Positions 27,180 through 36,714 of a DNA stretch of 64,000 nucleotides are shown one piece after another. The position numbers were made by a program, and so were the translations under genes. Numbering within the stretch: position 1 is the stretch's first letter; every line of letters begins with the position of its first letter. The notes below the pieces were generated by a model. That model did no database searches. It worked only from the letters and a program-made list of their open reading frames with translations, and was not told the DNA's origin. The stretch comes from Paraburkholderia solisilvae (GTDB lineage: Bacteria > Pseudomonadota > Gammaproteobacteria > Burkholderiales > Burkholderiaceae), in contig NZ_CADIKF010000032.1 of assembly GCF_902859875.1 (NCBI RefSeq), positions 21,807-85,806 of the forward strand, written 5' to 3'.

Positions 27180-27522
27180 GAGGACTTCGCTGGCTGACGG
27201 CGGCAAACGCCGCCCACGCCGGCGCGAGCAAGGTAAGGGACGGGCTTTTTAGCACGAAAGCGCAATGTGCGGCAACCCAGGTTGTGGATACGGCGCAAGC
27301 TGTACCGGTGAGTGTTGCGGGTCGGACGACGCCAGAGCCGCCTGCTGGCGGCTCGAGCGTACGTGCATGCGTTCACGCGCGCGGCAGCGTTCGCGGAACA
27401 GAATTTGCGAAAACCGAAGCGGCCACGCAAAACCCACACTCGCAGACCGACCGCTACGCTTGCCGACAGCATACGCCGCCCCGGCAACGCAGGTTGCGTG
27501 CGACAACAGGAGACCCGCCCCG
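27180..27522. other. Divergent intergenic region
   Basis: 343 bases between yegD and an MFS gene. No gene recognised; AACAGGAGA at 27505-27513 is the ribosome-binding site of the MFS gene. Confidence 0.5.
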
Positions 27523-29001
27523 ATGTCCGAACCGCCGCCCACTGCGACCGCCCACGCTGAAGCAGCCGCGCTCGTCGAAACAGATCTGCCGGCGCGGCTC
27601 GACCGACTGCCATGGGGCCGCTTTCATACGCTGATTGTCGTTGCGCTCGGCGTGACATGGCTGCTCGACGGACTGGAGGTGACGCTTGCCGGCGCCGTCG
27701 CGAGCGCGCTGAAGTCGAGCCCTGCGCTGCACTTCACGAACGCGGAGGTCGGTCTCGCGGGCAGCGCGTACATCGCGGGCGCGGTGCTCGGCGCGCTCGG
27801 CTTCGGCTGGCTCACCGACCGTCTCGGCCGGCGCAAGCTGTTTTTCATCACGCTCGCGCTCTATCTGGCGGCGACCGCCGCGACCGGGTTCTCATGGAAC
27901 CTTGAGACATTCCTGATTTTCCGTTTCCTGACCGGCGCGGGCATCGGCGGCGAATACACCGCGATCAACTCGACGATCCAGGAATTCACGCCCGCACGCG
28001 TGCGCGGCTGGACCGATCTCGCGATCAACGGCACCTTTTGGGTCGGCGCGGGCATCGGCGCGGCGGGCTCCCTCGTGCTGCTCGATCCGGGATTGATGCC
28101 GCCCGACTGGGGCTGGCGCGCATGCTTTCTGATCGGCGCGCTGCTCGCGCTTGCGATTCTGCCGATGCGCGTATGGATTCCGGAAAGCCCGCGCTGGCTA
28201 TTGACGCACGGCGCAGCGCACGAAGCCCGCTCGGTGGTCGAAGGCATCGAGGCGCGCTTTCGCAGCCACGGCCACCGGCTCGTTGAAGACGGCACGCTCA
28301 AACGTCTGCGGCTGCGCGCCCGCGAACGCACGACGCTGCGCGAAGTGTTCCACACGCTGTTCGTGCTGCATCGGCGGCGCGCACTCGTCGGGCTGTCGCT
28401 GATGACAGCCCAGGCGTTCTGCTATAACGCGATCTTTTTCACCTACGCGCTGGTGCTGACCGATTTCTACGGCGTGCCCGGCGACCATATCGGCTGGTAT
28501 CTGCTGCCGTTCGCGCTCGGCAACTTTCTCGGCCCGCTGCTGCTCGGCCGGCTGTTCGACGTGATCGGCCGGCGCAAGATGATCACGGCAACCTACGCGA
28601 TCTCCGGCGTGCTGCTGACCGTCAGCGGCTATCTGTTCGAGCAACATTGGCTGACCGTCACGACACAGACGATCTCGTGGATAGTGATCTTCTTTTTCGC
28701 GTCGGCGGCGGCAAGCTCTGCGTATCTGACCGTCAGCGAGTCGTTTCCGCTCGAGATACGCGCACTCGCGATCGCGGTGTTCTACGCGTTCGGGACCGCG
28801 CTCGGCGGCATCGCGGGGCCGGCGTTCTTCGGGCGCCTGATCGACACGCATCAACGTAGCGAGGTGTTTTCCGGCTATCTGGTCGGCTCGGCGTTGATGC
28901 TGCTGGCCGCGCTGATCGCGGCCATCTGGGGCGTCGACGCGGAACGGCGTTCGCTCGAAAGCGTCGCCGCGCCGCTGTCCGCCGTCGCCGACAACGAATG
29001 A
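27523..29001 (+). CDS. MFS transporter (sugar/metabolite porter type)
   Basis: 492 residues, 12 membrane helices. MFS loop motifs DRLGRRK (after helix 2) and FDVIGRRK (after helix 8) mark the two halves; the GAGIGGEYTAINSTIQEF segment in helix 4 is of the sugar-porter/aromatic-acid type. A ~30-residue N-terminal extension precedes helix 1. ATG 27523 with AGGAGA upstream was chosen. Substrate unknown. Confidence 0.88.
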   Translation: MSEPPPTATAHAEAAALVETDLPARLDRLPWGRFHTLIVVALGVTWLLDGLEVTLAGAVASALKSSPALHFTNAEVGLAGSAYIAGAVLGALGFGWLTDRLGRRKLFFITLALYLAATAATGFSWNLETFLIFRFLTGAGIGGEYTAINSTIQEFTPARVRGWTDLAINGTFWVGAGIGAAGSLVLLDPGLMPPDWGWRACFLIGALLALAILPMRVWIPESPRWLLTHGAAHEARSVVEGIEARFRSHGHRLVEDGTLKRLRLRARERTTLREVFHTLFVLHRRRALVGLSLMTAQAFCYNAIFFTYALVLTDFYGVPGDHIGWYLLPFALGNFLGPLLLGRLFDVIGRRKMITATYAISGVLLTVSGYLFEQHWLTVTTQTISWIVIFFFASAAASSAYLTVSESFPLEIRALAIAVFYAFGTALGGIAGPAFFGRLIDTHQRSEVFSGYLVGSALMLLAALIAAIWGVDAERRSLESVAAPLSAVADNE

Positions 29002-29092
29002 CGCGCGCGACCTCGTCACTTAACCGCGGATGCACACGCGACGCGAAGCACCGCGCGGCGTCACGCGACAAAGGCCGCTCGCGCGACGACGC

Positions 29093-29686
29093 TCAGAACG
29101 CCTTTTTCCAGGCGCCCGCGAATGCAATGTCCGCGAGCGGCAAACGCGTGCGCGCCGCCTTCTCGCGCTCGCGCAACACCGGGTCGAGCTTCTCGGCGTC
29201 GCCATAGTGACCGAGCGCGATCATCGCGAGCACTTCGACATCGTCTGGAACCTCGAATGCATGACGAAACGCGTTGACGTCGAAGCCGCTCATCTGATGC
29301 GCGGCGAGACCCAGCGCGTGCGCTTGCAAGACCAGCGCGAGCGCGGCCGCGCCAGCGTCGTAGGACGCGCAACGATTGACCGCGCCCTTGCTGGTCAGCG
29401 TATGCGTGGTCACGGTGATCAGGACGGGCACCGGGCCATTCCAGCCCTGATTGAATGGCACGAGCGTCGCAAACGCCTTCTTGTACGCCACCTCGTCGAC
29501 GCTGCGATCGAACACGATAAAGCGCCACGGTTGCCCGTTGAAGGCCGAAGGCGCCCAGCGCGCGGCTTCGAGCACCGTGCGCAGATGATCGCGGCTTACC
29601 GGTTCGCTCGAAAATGCGCGCGGACTCCAGCGGCTCGCCAACAGTTCGTGAATCGGGACTTCTGCAGCAGCGATTTTTTTGATCAT
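29093..29686 (-). CDS. Nitroreductase-family flavoprotein
   Basis: 197 residues. FMN-binding RWSPRAF near the start and ARWAPSAFNGQPWRFIV (about 45-60) are hallmarks of the NfsB/nitroreductase fold; LALQAHALGLAAHQMSGF forms the second half. Such enzymes use NAD(P)H and FMN to reduce nitro groups, quinones or related acceptors in the cytosol. The natural substrate cannot be predicted. It converges on the upstream MFS gene. Confidence 0.9.
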   Translation of the reverse strand: MIKKIAAAEVPIHELLASRWSPRAFSSEPVSRDHLRTVLEAARWAPSAFNGQPWRFIVFDRSVDEVAYKKAFATLVPFNQGWNGPVPVLITVTTHTLTSKGAVNRCASYDAGAAALALVLQAHALGLAAHQMSGFDVNAFRHAFEVPDDVEVLAMIALGHYGDAEKLDPVLREREKAARTRLPLADIAFAGAWKKAF

Positions 29687-29820
29687 ATGCGTCTCGCGGT
29701 CGAAGTACGTGAGCGATGGATCACTACCAGCGGCCCGTTAGGATAACAAGCCGCGCACCGCGGGTCGATTTGCTCACCTGCATATTCGACTGCGAGACTG
29801 CGAAATCGTCGCGGCCTGCG

Positions 29821-31104
29821 TCAGACCGCTTGCACCGCGACCTCGCGTGGACGCCGGTTGATACGCAACACGATCACAGCGGCGACGAGGCACAGGCCGC
29901 CCGAAATCATCGACGCGACCGTGTACGTGCCGAGACTCGCACGCAGCAGCCCGGCGCCGAATGCGGCAAACGCCGCGCCCAGCTGGTGCCCGGCCACCAC
30001 CCAGCCGAACACGACCGGCGCCGACTCCTTGCCGTACACATCGGTGGCCAGACGCACGGTGGGCGGCACGGTTGCAATCCAGTCGAGGCCGTAGAAAACG
30101 GCGAAGAGCGGCAGACCGAAGAAATCGATGCCGAACGCGTGCGGCAGATAGATCAGCGACAGCCCGCGCAGGCCGTAGTACCAGAACAGCAGCACGCGCG
30201 CGTTGAAGCGGTCCGACAGCCAGCCCGACAGCGTCGTGCCGAACAGATCGAAGATGCCCATCGCGGCCAGCAGCGAAGCGCCCTGCACTTCGGTCATCCC
30301 GTAGTCGCCGCACATCGCGATCAGATGGGTGCCGACGTACCCGTTGGTGCTCGCACCGCAAATAAAGAAGCTAAAAAAGAGCAGCCAGAAATCGCGCGTT
30401 TTGCTCGCGGACGCCAGCGTGCCGAACGCGATCGCAAGCGGATTCTGCTTCGACTGATCGGTTCTGGGCGGCGCGTCCGCCGGTTCGCCGTACGGCCGCA
30501 GCGTCAGATCGGCCGGGCGCTCGGGCAACAGGAAGGCGACCAGCGGCAGCACGATACCCGCGGCGATCGCGACGGTCCAGACGACCGGCCGCCAGCCGTG
30601 ATGCTCGGCAATCGCCGCGAGCATCGGCAGGAACACCAGTTGCCCGGTCGCGGAACTGGCGGTGAGGATGCCCATCACCAGCCCGCGGCGCGCGGTGAAC
30701 CAGCGGTTGACGACGGTCGCGGACAGCGTCAGCGCCGCCACACCGGTCGAGCCGCCGACCATCACGCCCCACACGAGCACCATCTGCCACGGCGCGGTCA
30801 TCATCGACGACAGCGCGACGCCGCCCGCCATCGCCGCCAGCGCGATGAGCAAGGTCGGACGGACGCCGAAGCGCTGCATCGCAGCCGCGGCGAACGGACC
30901 CATCAGGCCGTACAGCGCGATATTCACCGAGATGGCGAGCGAGATCGTGGCGCGGCTCCAGCCGAACTCGTGCTCGAGCGGAACCATCATCACGCTCGGC
31001 GTCGCGCGCGTGCCGGCCGCCGCGAGCAGCACGAGAAACACCACGCCGACCGCCAGCCAGCCGTAGTGAAAGCGGCCGCCGATGAGTCTTGAAGCCCAAT
31101 TCAT
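29821..31104 (-). CDS. MFS transporter (monocarboxylate/OFA-like)
   Basis: 427 residues with 12 membrane helices, a central cytoplasmic loop (about 190-220) and the LEHEFGWSRATISLA motif before helix 2 that is common in OFA/MCT-like carriers. ATG 31104 has GGAGAG seven bases upstream; the longer GTG start at 31131 is less likely. Divergent from a TetR-family gene with a palindrome-rich gap, so it is the obvious target of that regulator. Confidence 0.9.
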   Translation of the reverse strand: MNWASRLIGGRFHYGWLAVGVVFLVLLAAAGTRATPSVMMVPLEHEFGWSRATISLAISVNIALYGLMGPFAAAAMQRFGVRPTLLIALAAMAGGVALSSMMTAPWQMVLVWGVMVGGSTGVAALTLSATVVNRWFTARRGLVMGILTASSATGQLVFLPMLAAIAEHHGWRPVVWTVAIAAGIVLPLVAFLLPERPADLTLRPYGEPADAPPRTDQSKQNPLAIAFGTLASASKTRDFWLLFFSFFICGASTNGYVGTHLIAMCGDYGMTEVQGASLLAAMGIFDLFGTTLSGWLSDRFNARVLLFWYYGLRGLSLIYLPHAFGIDFFGLPLFAVFYGLDWIATVPPTVRLATDVYGKESAPVVFGWVVAGHQLGAAFAAFGAGLLRASLGTYTVASMISGGLCLVAAVIVLRINRRPREVAVQAV

Positions 31105-31183
31105 CCGTTGCTCTCCGTTTTCGACGTACACCGCTGCGGGAATCGGGCAAATGCGCCGTCGAGATCAGGTTATGTTCTGTGGA

Positions 31184-31253
31184 TTGTTACAAATTGCGTC
31201 ACAGACTTGTGACTGATCTGTAACAATGGTCTTGCGATGGTAGTGACCGGTCA
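31184..31253. promoter_or_regulatory. Palindrome cluster between MFS and TetR genes (probable operators)
   Basis: Three inverted repeats: TTGTTACA (31184-31191) / TGTAACAA (31219-31226); nested inside it GTCACA (31198-31203) / TGTGAC (31208-31213); and the perfect decamer TGACCGGTCA (31244-31253). The decamer is the usual size and symmetry of TetR-family half-site pairs. Confidence 0.65.
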
Positions 31254-31298
31254 GTAACATGTCAAGGCAACTCATTCGCATTTACGGACTTTCCATTT

Positions 31299-32003
31299 AT
31301 GAACGATTCCCGCGCTGCGAAACCCCAACGCAAGGCGCAATCCGGAGCGCGCGCGTCTGCTCGCGGTGCATCGGGCACAGCGGCGCGTGCGCCGGCAGGC
31401 GCGACACGGCGTCCGCACACCGCCGGCCCCGACGCGCAGGAGCATCTGCTGCGCGCGGCGTCCGAGCTGTTCTATCGCGATGGCGTGCGGGCGGTCGGCG
31501 TCGATGCGGTCGTCGAGCGGGCGGGTGTCAACAAGATGAGCCTGTATCGGCAGTTTTCGTCGAAAGACGATCTGGTCGTCGCCTATCTCGAGCACGCGGA
31601 CCGCGCGTTCTTCGAGCGCTTCGAGCGCAGCATCGCGAAGCATCCCGGCGACCCGGTCCAGCGGCTGAACCAGTATTTCACCGACCTCGCACGGCGCGCG
31701 TCCGCGGACGACTATCGCGGCTGTCCGTTCGTGAACGTGTCGGCGGAGTTTCCGGATGCGTCGCATCCGGCGCGGCAGTGCGTGAGCCGCAACAAGGCGA
31801 GACTGATCGCAAGGCTCAATGAACTGGCTGCGGAAGCCGGCGCGCGCGATCCCGCTGCGCTCGCCAACGCACTGGCGTTGATTATCGAAGGCATCTATGC
31901 GGCGAGCCAGACGTATGGTCCCGGTTGCGGGCCGATTACGGCGGCCCCGGCTCTCGCCGCGCAACTGATCGACGCGGCACGCGCGGATGCACCGGTAAAA
32001 TAG
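31299..32003 (+). CDS. TetR-family transcriptional regulator
   Basis: 234 residues. A 45-residue disordered, Ala/Arg-rich leader precedes the helix-turn-helix (about 46-95; key segment RAVGVDAVVERAGVNKMSLYRQF). The C-terminal helical domain should bind an inducer. It faces the MFS gene at 29821-31104, and palindromes lie between the two; by the family's habit it would repress that gene and itself. The leader is unusually long and the true start could be later. Confidence 0.88.
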   Translation: MNDSRAAKPQRKAQSGARASARGASGTAARAPAGATRRPHTAGPDAQEHLLRAASELFYRDGVRAVGVDAVVERAGVNKMSLYRQFSSKDDLVVAYLEHADRAFFERFERSIAKHPGDPVQRLNQYFTDLARRASADDYRGCPFVNVSAEFPDASHPARQCVSRNKARLIARLNELAAEAGARDPAALANALALIIEGIYAASQTYGPGCGPITAAPALAAQLIDAARADAPVK

Positions 32004-32026
32004 CGGTTTCGTTGCACGACCCCGCT

Positions 32027-32614
32027 ATGCCCTCATCCCCATCGCCCGCTCAACCCGCAACGTCGCACGAAGCGGTGATCGCCGCGGCCCGCCACTGGCT
32101 GATGCGCGCGGTGATCGGACTCAATCTGTGTCCTTTCGCGAAGGCAGTACACGTAAAAGACCAGATACGCTACGCGGTCAGCGATGCCACCGATATTGAA
32201 AGCGTCCTCGCCGATCTCGAGATCGAGCTGCGCACGCTGGCGGATGCGGACCCCACTGCAACCGACACCACGCTGCTGATCCTTCCGCACGCGCTCGCCG
32301 ATTTCCTCGAATACAACGACTGCCTGTTCTTCGCGGACCGCATGTTGAAACACCTGCGTCTTGAAGGCACGCTGCAGATTGCGAGCTTTCACCCGCACTA
32401 TCAGTTCGAAGGCAGCGAGCCGGACGATATCGAAAACGTGACGAACCGCTCGCCCTATCCGATCCTGCATCTGTTGCGCGAAGCGAGCATCGAACGCGCG
32501 GTCGCCGCGTTTCCCGATGCCGAAGCGATCTATACGCGCAATCAGGAAACGGTGCGGCGGCTCGGACACGAGGGCTGGCGCCAATGGATGGCGAAACCCG
32601 CAGACGACGCGTGA
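32027..32614 (+). CDS. DUF1415 family protein
   Basis: 195 residues, cytosolic. The signature near the N-terminus, HWLMRAVIGLNLCPFAK, and the central SFHPHYQFEGSEPDDIENV segment are characteristic of DUF1415. Conserved in many proteobacteria, function unknown; the conserved Cys in LCPFAK and His residues in FHPHYQF suggest an active or metal site, which is inference. 24 bases after the TetR gene, so possibly cotranscribed. Confidence 0.88.
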   Translation: MPSSPSPAQPATSHEAVIAAARHWLMRAVIGLNLCPFAKAVHVKDQIRYAVSDATDIESVLADLEIELRTLADADPTATDTTLLILPHALADFLEYNDCLFFADRMLKHLRLEGTLQIASFHPHYQFEGSEPDDIENVTNRSPYPILHLLREASIERAVAAFPDAEAIYTRNQETVRRLGHEGWRQWMAKPADDA

Positions 32615-32669
32615 CGCGCATCTGGAGAGGGTCGCTTCATGGGCTGCTTTATATCCCGCTTCATGGGCC

Positions 32670-32851
32670 GATTCACAGCCCGATTCACAGCCCGTTTCAC
32701 AGCCCGTTTTACAGCCCGTTTTACAGCCCGTTTTACAGCACGCATCCTGCCTTGCTTCACGCCCGGTCTCATAGCCCGCTTGACAAGCCTGCTTGATAGG
32801 CCCGCTTCACGGCCTGCTTCACGGCCCGCTTCACAGCCTGCTTCACGGCCC
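32670..32851. repeat. 12-bp tandem repeats (two sub-arrays)
   Basis: Six 12-mers of the type GATTCACAGCCC / GTTTTACAGCCC at 32670-32741, a decayed middle, then four copies of GCTTCACGGCCC/T at 32804-32851. Since 12 is a multiple of 3, all six frames cross the array with a four-residue repeat, explaining spurious long frames on both strands. The array fills the gap between two convergent genes. Confidence 0.92.
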
Positions 32852-32903
32852 CTCTCGCATCGGGCCTCACACCGGGCCTCACACCCCGCGTCAAGCCCGA
32901 CTC

Positions 32904-33734
32904 TCAAGCCTCGGCGAAAAACCGCTCGCGCAATTCGTTGAGCCCGAGCGTATCCATCACTTCACGAAGCCGTTCGGCCGGTCGGCGACGCGGCAGATCC
33001 TTGTAGTGCGCGATGATGAGCTCGTTCTTCAACGAGTGTTCCCACCCGACCAGTTCGGTGACGTTCACCTGATACCCATGCGCTTCGAGCTGCAAACAGC
33101 GCAGCACGTTGGTGATCTGGCTGCCGAACTCACGCGTGTGCAGCGGATGGCGCCAGATTTCGGTCAACGCATCGCCAAGCGATTTGCTCTTGTTCCGCCG
33201 CAGTACGCCCGCCACCTCCGCCTGGCAACACGGCACCACGACGACATACTTCGCGCGCTTTTGCAGCGCGAAGCGGATCGCGTCGTCGGTCGCGGTGTTG
33301 CAGGCGTGCAGCGCGGTGACGACGTCGACCGTGGGCGGCAACCGGTCCGACCCGATCGACCCGGCCACCGACAGGTTAAGAAACGACATCCCGCCAAAGC
33401 CGAGCCGCGCCGCCAGTTCCTCGGACCTGGTCACGAGTTCTTCGCGCGTCTCGATGCCATAAATGTGCGAGTTATCGCGCAGATCCTTGAAGAACAGGTC
33501 GTACAGAATAAAGCCCAGATACGACTTGCCCGCGCCGTGATCGACAAGCGAGACCGCATCTTTCGTTTCTTTTACATCCTTGAGCAGCGGCTCGATAAAC
33601 TGGAACAGGTGATACACCTGCTTCAGCTTGCGGCGGCTATCCTGGTTCATCTGACCGTCTCGCGTCAGGATATGCAGCTCTTTTAACAGCTCGACCGACT
33701 GGTTCGGCCGCACCTCATAGGTTTTGCTCGACAT
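32904..33734 (-). CDS. SAM-dependent methyltransferase (Methyltransf_32-like)
   Basis: 276 residues. The SAM-binding motif is SLVDHGAGKSYLGF (62-75). ALHACNTATDDAI (141-153) and the VVPCCQAE segment (PCCQ at 168-171) are typical of the GSTCD/Methyltransf_32 group, thought to act on RNA. No substrate is assigned. ATG 33734 was preferred over TTG 33764. Convergent with DUF1415 across the 12-bp repeat array. Confidence 0.8.
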   Translation of the reverse strand: MSSKTYEVRPNQSVELLKELHILTRDGQMNQDSRRKLKQVYHLFQFIEPLLKDVKETKDAVSLVDHGAGKSYLGFILYDLFFKDLRDNSHIYGIETREELVTRSEELAARLGFGGMSFLNLSVAGSIGSDRLPPTVDVVTALHACNTATDDAIRFALQKRAKYVVVVPCCQAEVAGVLRRNKSKSLGDALTEIWRHPLHTREFGSQITNVLRCLQLEAHGYQVNVTELVGWEHSLKNELIIAHYKDLPRRRPAERLREVMDTLGLNELRERFFAEA

Positions 33735-34148
33735 CGAAGTGGCGTGCCACCCTTTGCATGACAAACGTGCGTCAGGTGACGGAAAAAGGGAGAAGTTGCT
33801 GTCAGTTTACCGAAAAGCGCGGACGGCTCCGATCGGCGACGCGCGAAAAACGGTGCGCGAACATCAGACAGGAACACTTTATGCAGCGCTGGACCCCATC
33901 ACAGGCGCCGTATGAACCGCGTACCGCGAGCTGCGCAGCGCCTCTGCGATAAGCGCGAGGCCCATTGCGCGAATAACAACGAACACCGTCGCCGCTGAAA
34001 CGATGCGGTGAACCGGTGACCAAGGGGGAAGTCGTACCCGTTACGTGACATGCGTTCGCACGCAAGCGACGACGGGGACGAACGTAACCTAACCTGAAGC
34101 GTGCCGCGACGGTGCACACGAAGCGCGCTCAGACCTGATGAGGCGGCA
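33735..34148. other. Divergent intergenic region, no gene seen
   Basis: 414 bases. Only short frames with no recognisable similarity. It should hold the promoters of the methyltransferase gene and of the small gene at 34149. Confidence 0.5.
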
Positions 34149-34469
34149 ATGGATACGACACCCAATGGAAACGCCGAGCAGAAGTTCCAGGAACTGCTCG
34201 CCAAGCTGACGACAACCCCGGAATGGACCGAGAAACAGCAACTCGAACTGGAAATGGCGCGCGACATCTCCGTCGAAATGTTGCGCATGGCTGAGGTCAT
34301 GCGCGACGGCAGCGTCGACCTCGAGACTGTGCTGATCCTGCTCAAATACGCGAAAGTACTCGACTTCGTGATGACGACGCTCGCCTCGCGGCGCGACATC
34401 AAACCACAAACGCTGCGCGTCATCTTCAAGCTCGCGGGGCTGAAGGTCGACGAGGCGTATCCCGGCTGA
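34149..34469 (+). CDS. Conserved-looking hypothetical protein, all-helical
   Basis: 106 residues, rich in Leu, Glu, Lys and Met, predicted almost entirely helical with no membrane segment. Highly charged N-terminal half (WTEKQQLELEMARDISVEML) suggests coiled-coil packing. Codon use matches the neighbours and the composition is protein-like, so it is probably real, but I do not recognise a family. ATG 34149 is preceded by AGGCGGCA. Confidence 0.65.
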   Translation: MDTTPNGNAEQKFQELLAKLTTTPEWTEKQQLELEMARDISVEMLRMAEVMRDGSVDLETVLILLKYAKVLDFVMTTLASRRDIKPQTLRVIFKLAGLKVDEAYPG

Positions 34470-34875
34470 AAGGCGCGCAGGCGGTTCGCTGCGCATCCGG
34501 TTTGGCGCCTGCGCCACTGCGTCTATTGAAGTGGATCTGCGCGGACGGCACCGGAAACGATCCCGCGCCGCAGCACGCGGCGCCCTGGATATCGGAACCA
34601 TCCCCAAGCAGGATCAGTAAGCATGATCGATGCGGCGCGTCCGGGAATGCCGCACGACAGCGCGCGTCGTCGCCCACCTGATGCCGTCACGCTTTCCGTG
34701 TTCGCGGCGCCCGCGTCGCCCGTCTCGCCATCGGCTCTCGAAGCGGCCTCTCGAACCGCCGCCGTCAATCGGCTATTCTGTGACGATTGAAGAACAAGAA
34801 ACACGTGTTGCGCATCGCTGAAGCCAGCACAAGAGACGCTCCCCATTCGACGCTCATCCATTCGAGGCCCACCCC
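34470..34875. other. Intergenic region, no gene seen
   Basis: 406 bases before the dehydratase gene. Short frames exist on both strands (up to 112 codons) but lack recognisable features. No hairpin with a T-run seen. Confidence 0.5.
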
Positions 34876-36423
34876 ATGCCGACCGAATCCGCCGTTGCTC
34901 ATCCCGTCATCCGTCTTCATCCGAACGATGATGTGATCATCGCGACCCGCCAGCTGGTGCCCGGCACGCGCATCGATGCGGAGGATCTCGTCGTCGTTGG
35001 ATTGATTCCGCCGGGTCACAAGGTTGCGACACGTGCAATCGCGAAGGGCGAACCGGTCAAGCGCTATAACCAGACCATCGGCGTCGCGCGCGACGCCATC
35101 GCACGCGGCCAGCATGTGCACGTGCACAATCTCAGCATGGCCGAGTTCGCGCGCGAACATGAATTCGGCGTCGATGTGCACGACACCGGCTACGTGAGCG
35201 AACCCGCGCACTTCATGGGTATCCGGCGCGCGGACGGCCGCGTCGCAACGCGCAACTTTATCGGCGTGCTGACCAGCGTCAACTGCTCGGCGACGGTCGC
35301 GCGCGCGATCGCCGACTACTTTCGCCGCGACGTGAATCCGCAGGCGCTCGCCGACTATCCGAACGTCGACGGTGTGATCGCGCTCACGCATGGCCTCGGC
35401 TGCGGAATCGACACGCTCGGCGAAGGGATGAAGATCCTGCGCCGCACGCTCGCCGGCTACGCCGTGCATCCGAACTTCGCATCGGTGCTCTTCGTCGGAT
35501 TGGGCTGCGAGGCGAATCAGATCGGCGGCGTGCTCGAGTCCCGCGGCCTGAAAGACGATCCGTTGAAACTGCGCAGCTTCACGATCCAGGACAGCGGCGG
35601 CACGCGCAAGACGATCGAACGCGGCATTGCGATGGTGCGCGAGATGCTGGCCGACGCGAACCGCGCGACGCGCGAGCCGGTGCCCGCGTCCTCGCTGAAC
35701 GTCGGCTTGCAATGCGGCGGGTCCGACGGCTATTCCGGTATTTCGGCCAACCCGGCGCTGGGCGCTGCGGTCGACCGGCTGGTGCGGCATGGCGGCACGG
35801 CGATCCTGTCGGAGACGCCGGAGGTCTACGGCGCCGAGCATCTGCTGACGCGCCGCGCGGTGAGCCGCGAGGTCGGCGAAAAGCTGCTCGCGCGCATCGC
35901 GTGGTGGCAGGACTATTGCGCGCGCAATCATGCGGCGCTCGACAACAACCCGTCGGCCGGCAACAAGGTCGGCGGCCTCACGACCATCCTCGAGAAATCG
36001 CTCGGCGCGGTCGCCAAGGGCGGCACGACCAACCTCGTCGACGTCTACGAGTACGCGCAGCCGATCACCGCGAAAGGCTTCGTGTTCATGGACTCGCCGG
36101 GCTACGACCCGATGTCCGCGACCGGCCAGGTCGCGTCGGGCGCGAACCTGATCTGCTTCACGACCGGTCGCGGTTCGGCATACGGCTGCGCGCCGTCGCC
36201 ATCACTGAAGCTCGCAACCAACACTGCGTTGTGGGAGCGCCAGCAGGACGACATGGACATCAACTGCGGCGGCGTGATCGACGGCACAGCGTCGATCGAT
36301 CAACTCGGCGAAGCGATCTTCCGGATGATGCTCGACTGCGCATCCGGCACGCGCTCGAAAAGCGAACTGCACGGCTACGGACAAAACGAATTCGTGCCGT
36401 GGCAGGTGGGCGTCGTGACCTGA
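34876..36423 (+). CDS. UxaA/GarD-family sugar-acid dehydratase
   Basis: 515 residues, close to E. coli GarD (523). N-terminal SAF domain (about 10-95) is followed by the large UxaA-type catalytic domain, with conserved GLGCGIDTLGEG, FVGLGCEANQ, GLQCGGSDGYSG and DNNPSAGNKVGGLTT motifs. Such enzymes dehydrate galactarate or altronate with a metal ion. No other sugar-acid genes are adjacent, so the choice between galactarate and altronate is open. Confidence 0.88.
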   Translation: MPTESAVAHPVIRLHPNDDVIIATRQLVPGTRIDAEDLVVVGLIPPGHKVATRAIAKGEPVKRYNQTIGVARDAIARGQHVHVHNLSMAEFAREHEFGVDVHDTGYVSEPAHFMGIRRADGRVATRNFIGVLTSVNCSATVARAIADYFRRDVNPQALADYPNVDGVIALTHGLGCGIDTLGEGMKILRRTLAGYAVHPNFASVLFVGLGCEANQIGGVLESRGLKDDPLKLRSFTIQDSGGTRKTIERGIAMVREMLADANRATREPVPASSLNVGLQCGGSDGYSGISANPALGAAVDRLVRHGGTAILSETPEVYGAEHLLTRRAVSREVGEKLLARIAWWQDYCARNHAALDNNPSAGNKVGGLTTILEKSLGAVAKGGTTNLVDVYEYAQPITAKGFVFMDSPGYDPMSATGQVASGANLICFTTGRGSAYGCAPSPSLKLATNTALWERQQDDMDINCGGVIDGTASIDQLGEAIFRMMLDCASGTRSKSELHGYGQNEFVPWQVGVVT

Positions 36424-36501
36424 CGCCGTCACGCGCGGTGTGCACGCGGTGTGCACGCCGCGCGTGACGTGCGTGGCGTGCTTAATGGCGCCCGCCGCGG
36501 C

Positions 36502-36714
36502 TCACGCGCCGCGCGCCCTGTCGAGCGGCGGCGTACCGGCATGAAACATCGTCTGCAACTGCGTGCGCAGTTCGGGCGAGTCCGTATGCTGGTGCACCGC
36601 GATCGCGTGCTGCACCGCGGCTTCGAGTAGCTCGCTTTCCGAATCGGCGCTCAGCGCGACCGAACACGCGACGTCGCTCGGACATTCGCGGCAATCGATA
36701 TATACGCGGCTCAT
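36502..36714 (-). CDS. DUF1059 family small protein
   Basis: 70 residues. It begins MSRVYIDCRECPSDVACSVAL and continues with the ESELLEAAVQHAIAVH helix and LRTQLQTMF, the DUF1059 pattern, including the conserved CxxC-like pair. Function unknown. ATG 36714 has GAGGAGT eight bases upstream; the frame continues upstream without similarity. Confidence 0.82.
   Translation of the reverse strand: MSRVYIDCRECPSDVACSVALSADSESELLEAAVQHAIAVHQHTDSPELRTQLQTMFHAGTPPLDRARGA

Noticed and set aside
32542..32907. 121-codon minus-strand frame across the 12-bp array
   Set aside because: Encodes only the EAGREAGC-type four-residue repeat; it is a by-product of a repeat length divisible by three.
33724..33952. 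Two short plus-strand frames (~63 codons)
   Set aside because: Overlap each other and the methyltransferase start; no similarity or ribosome-binding site.
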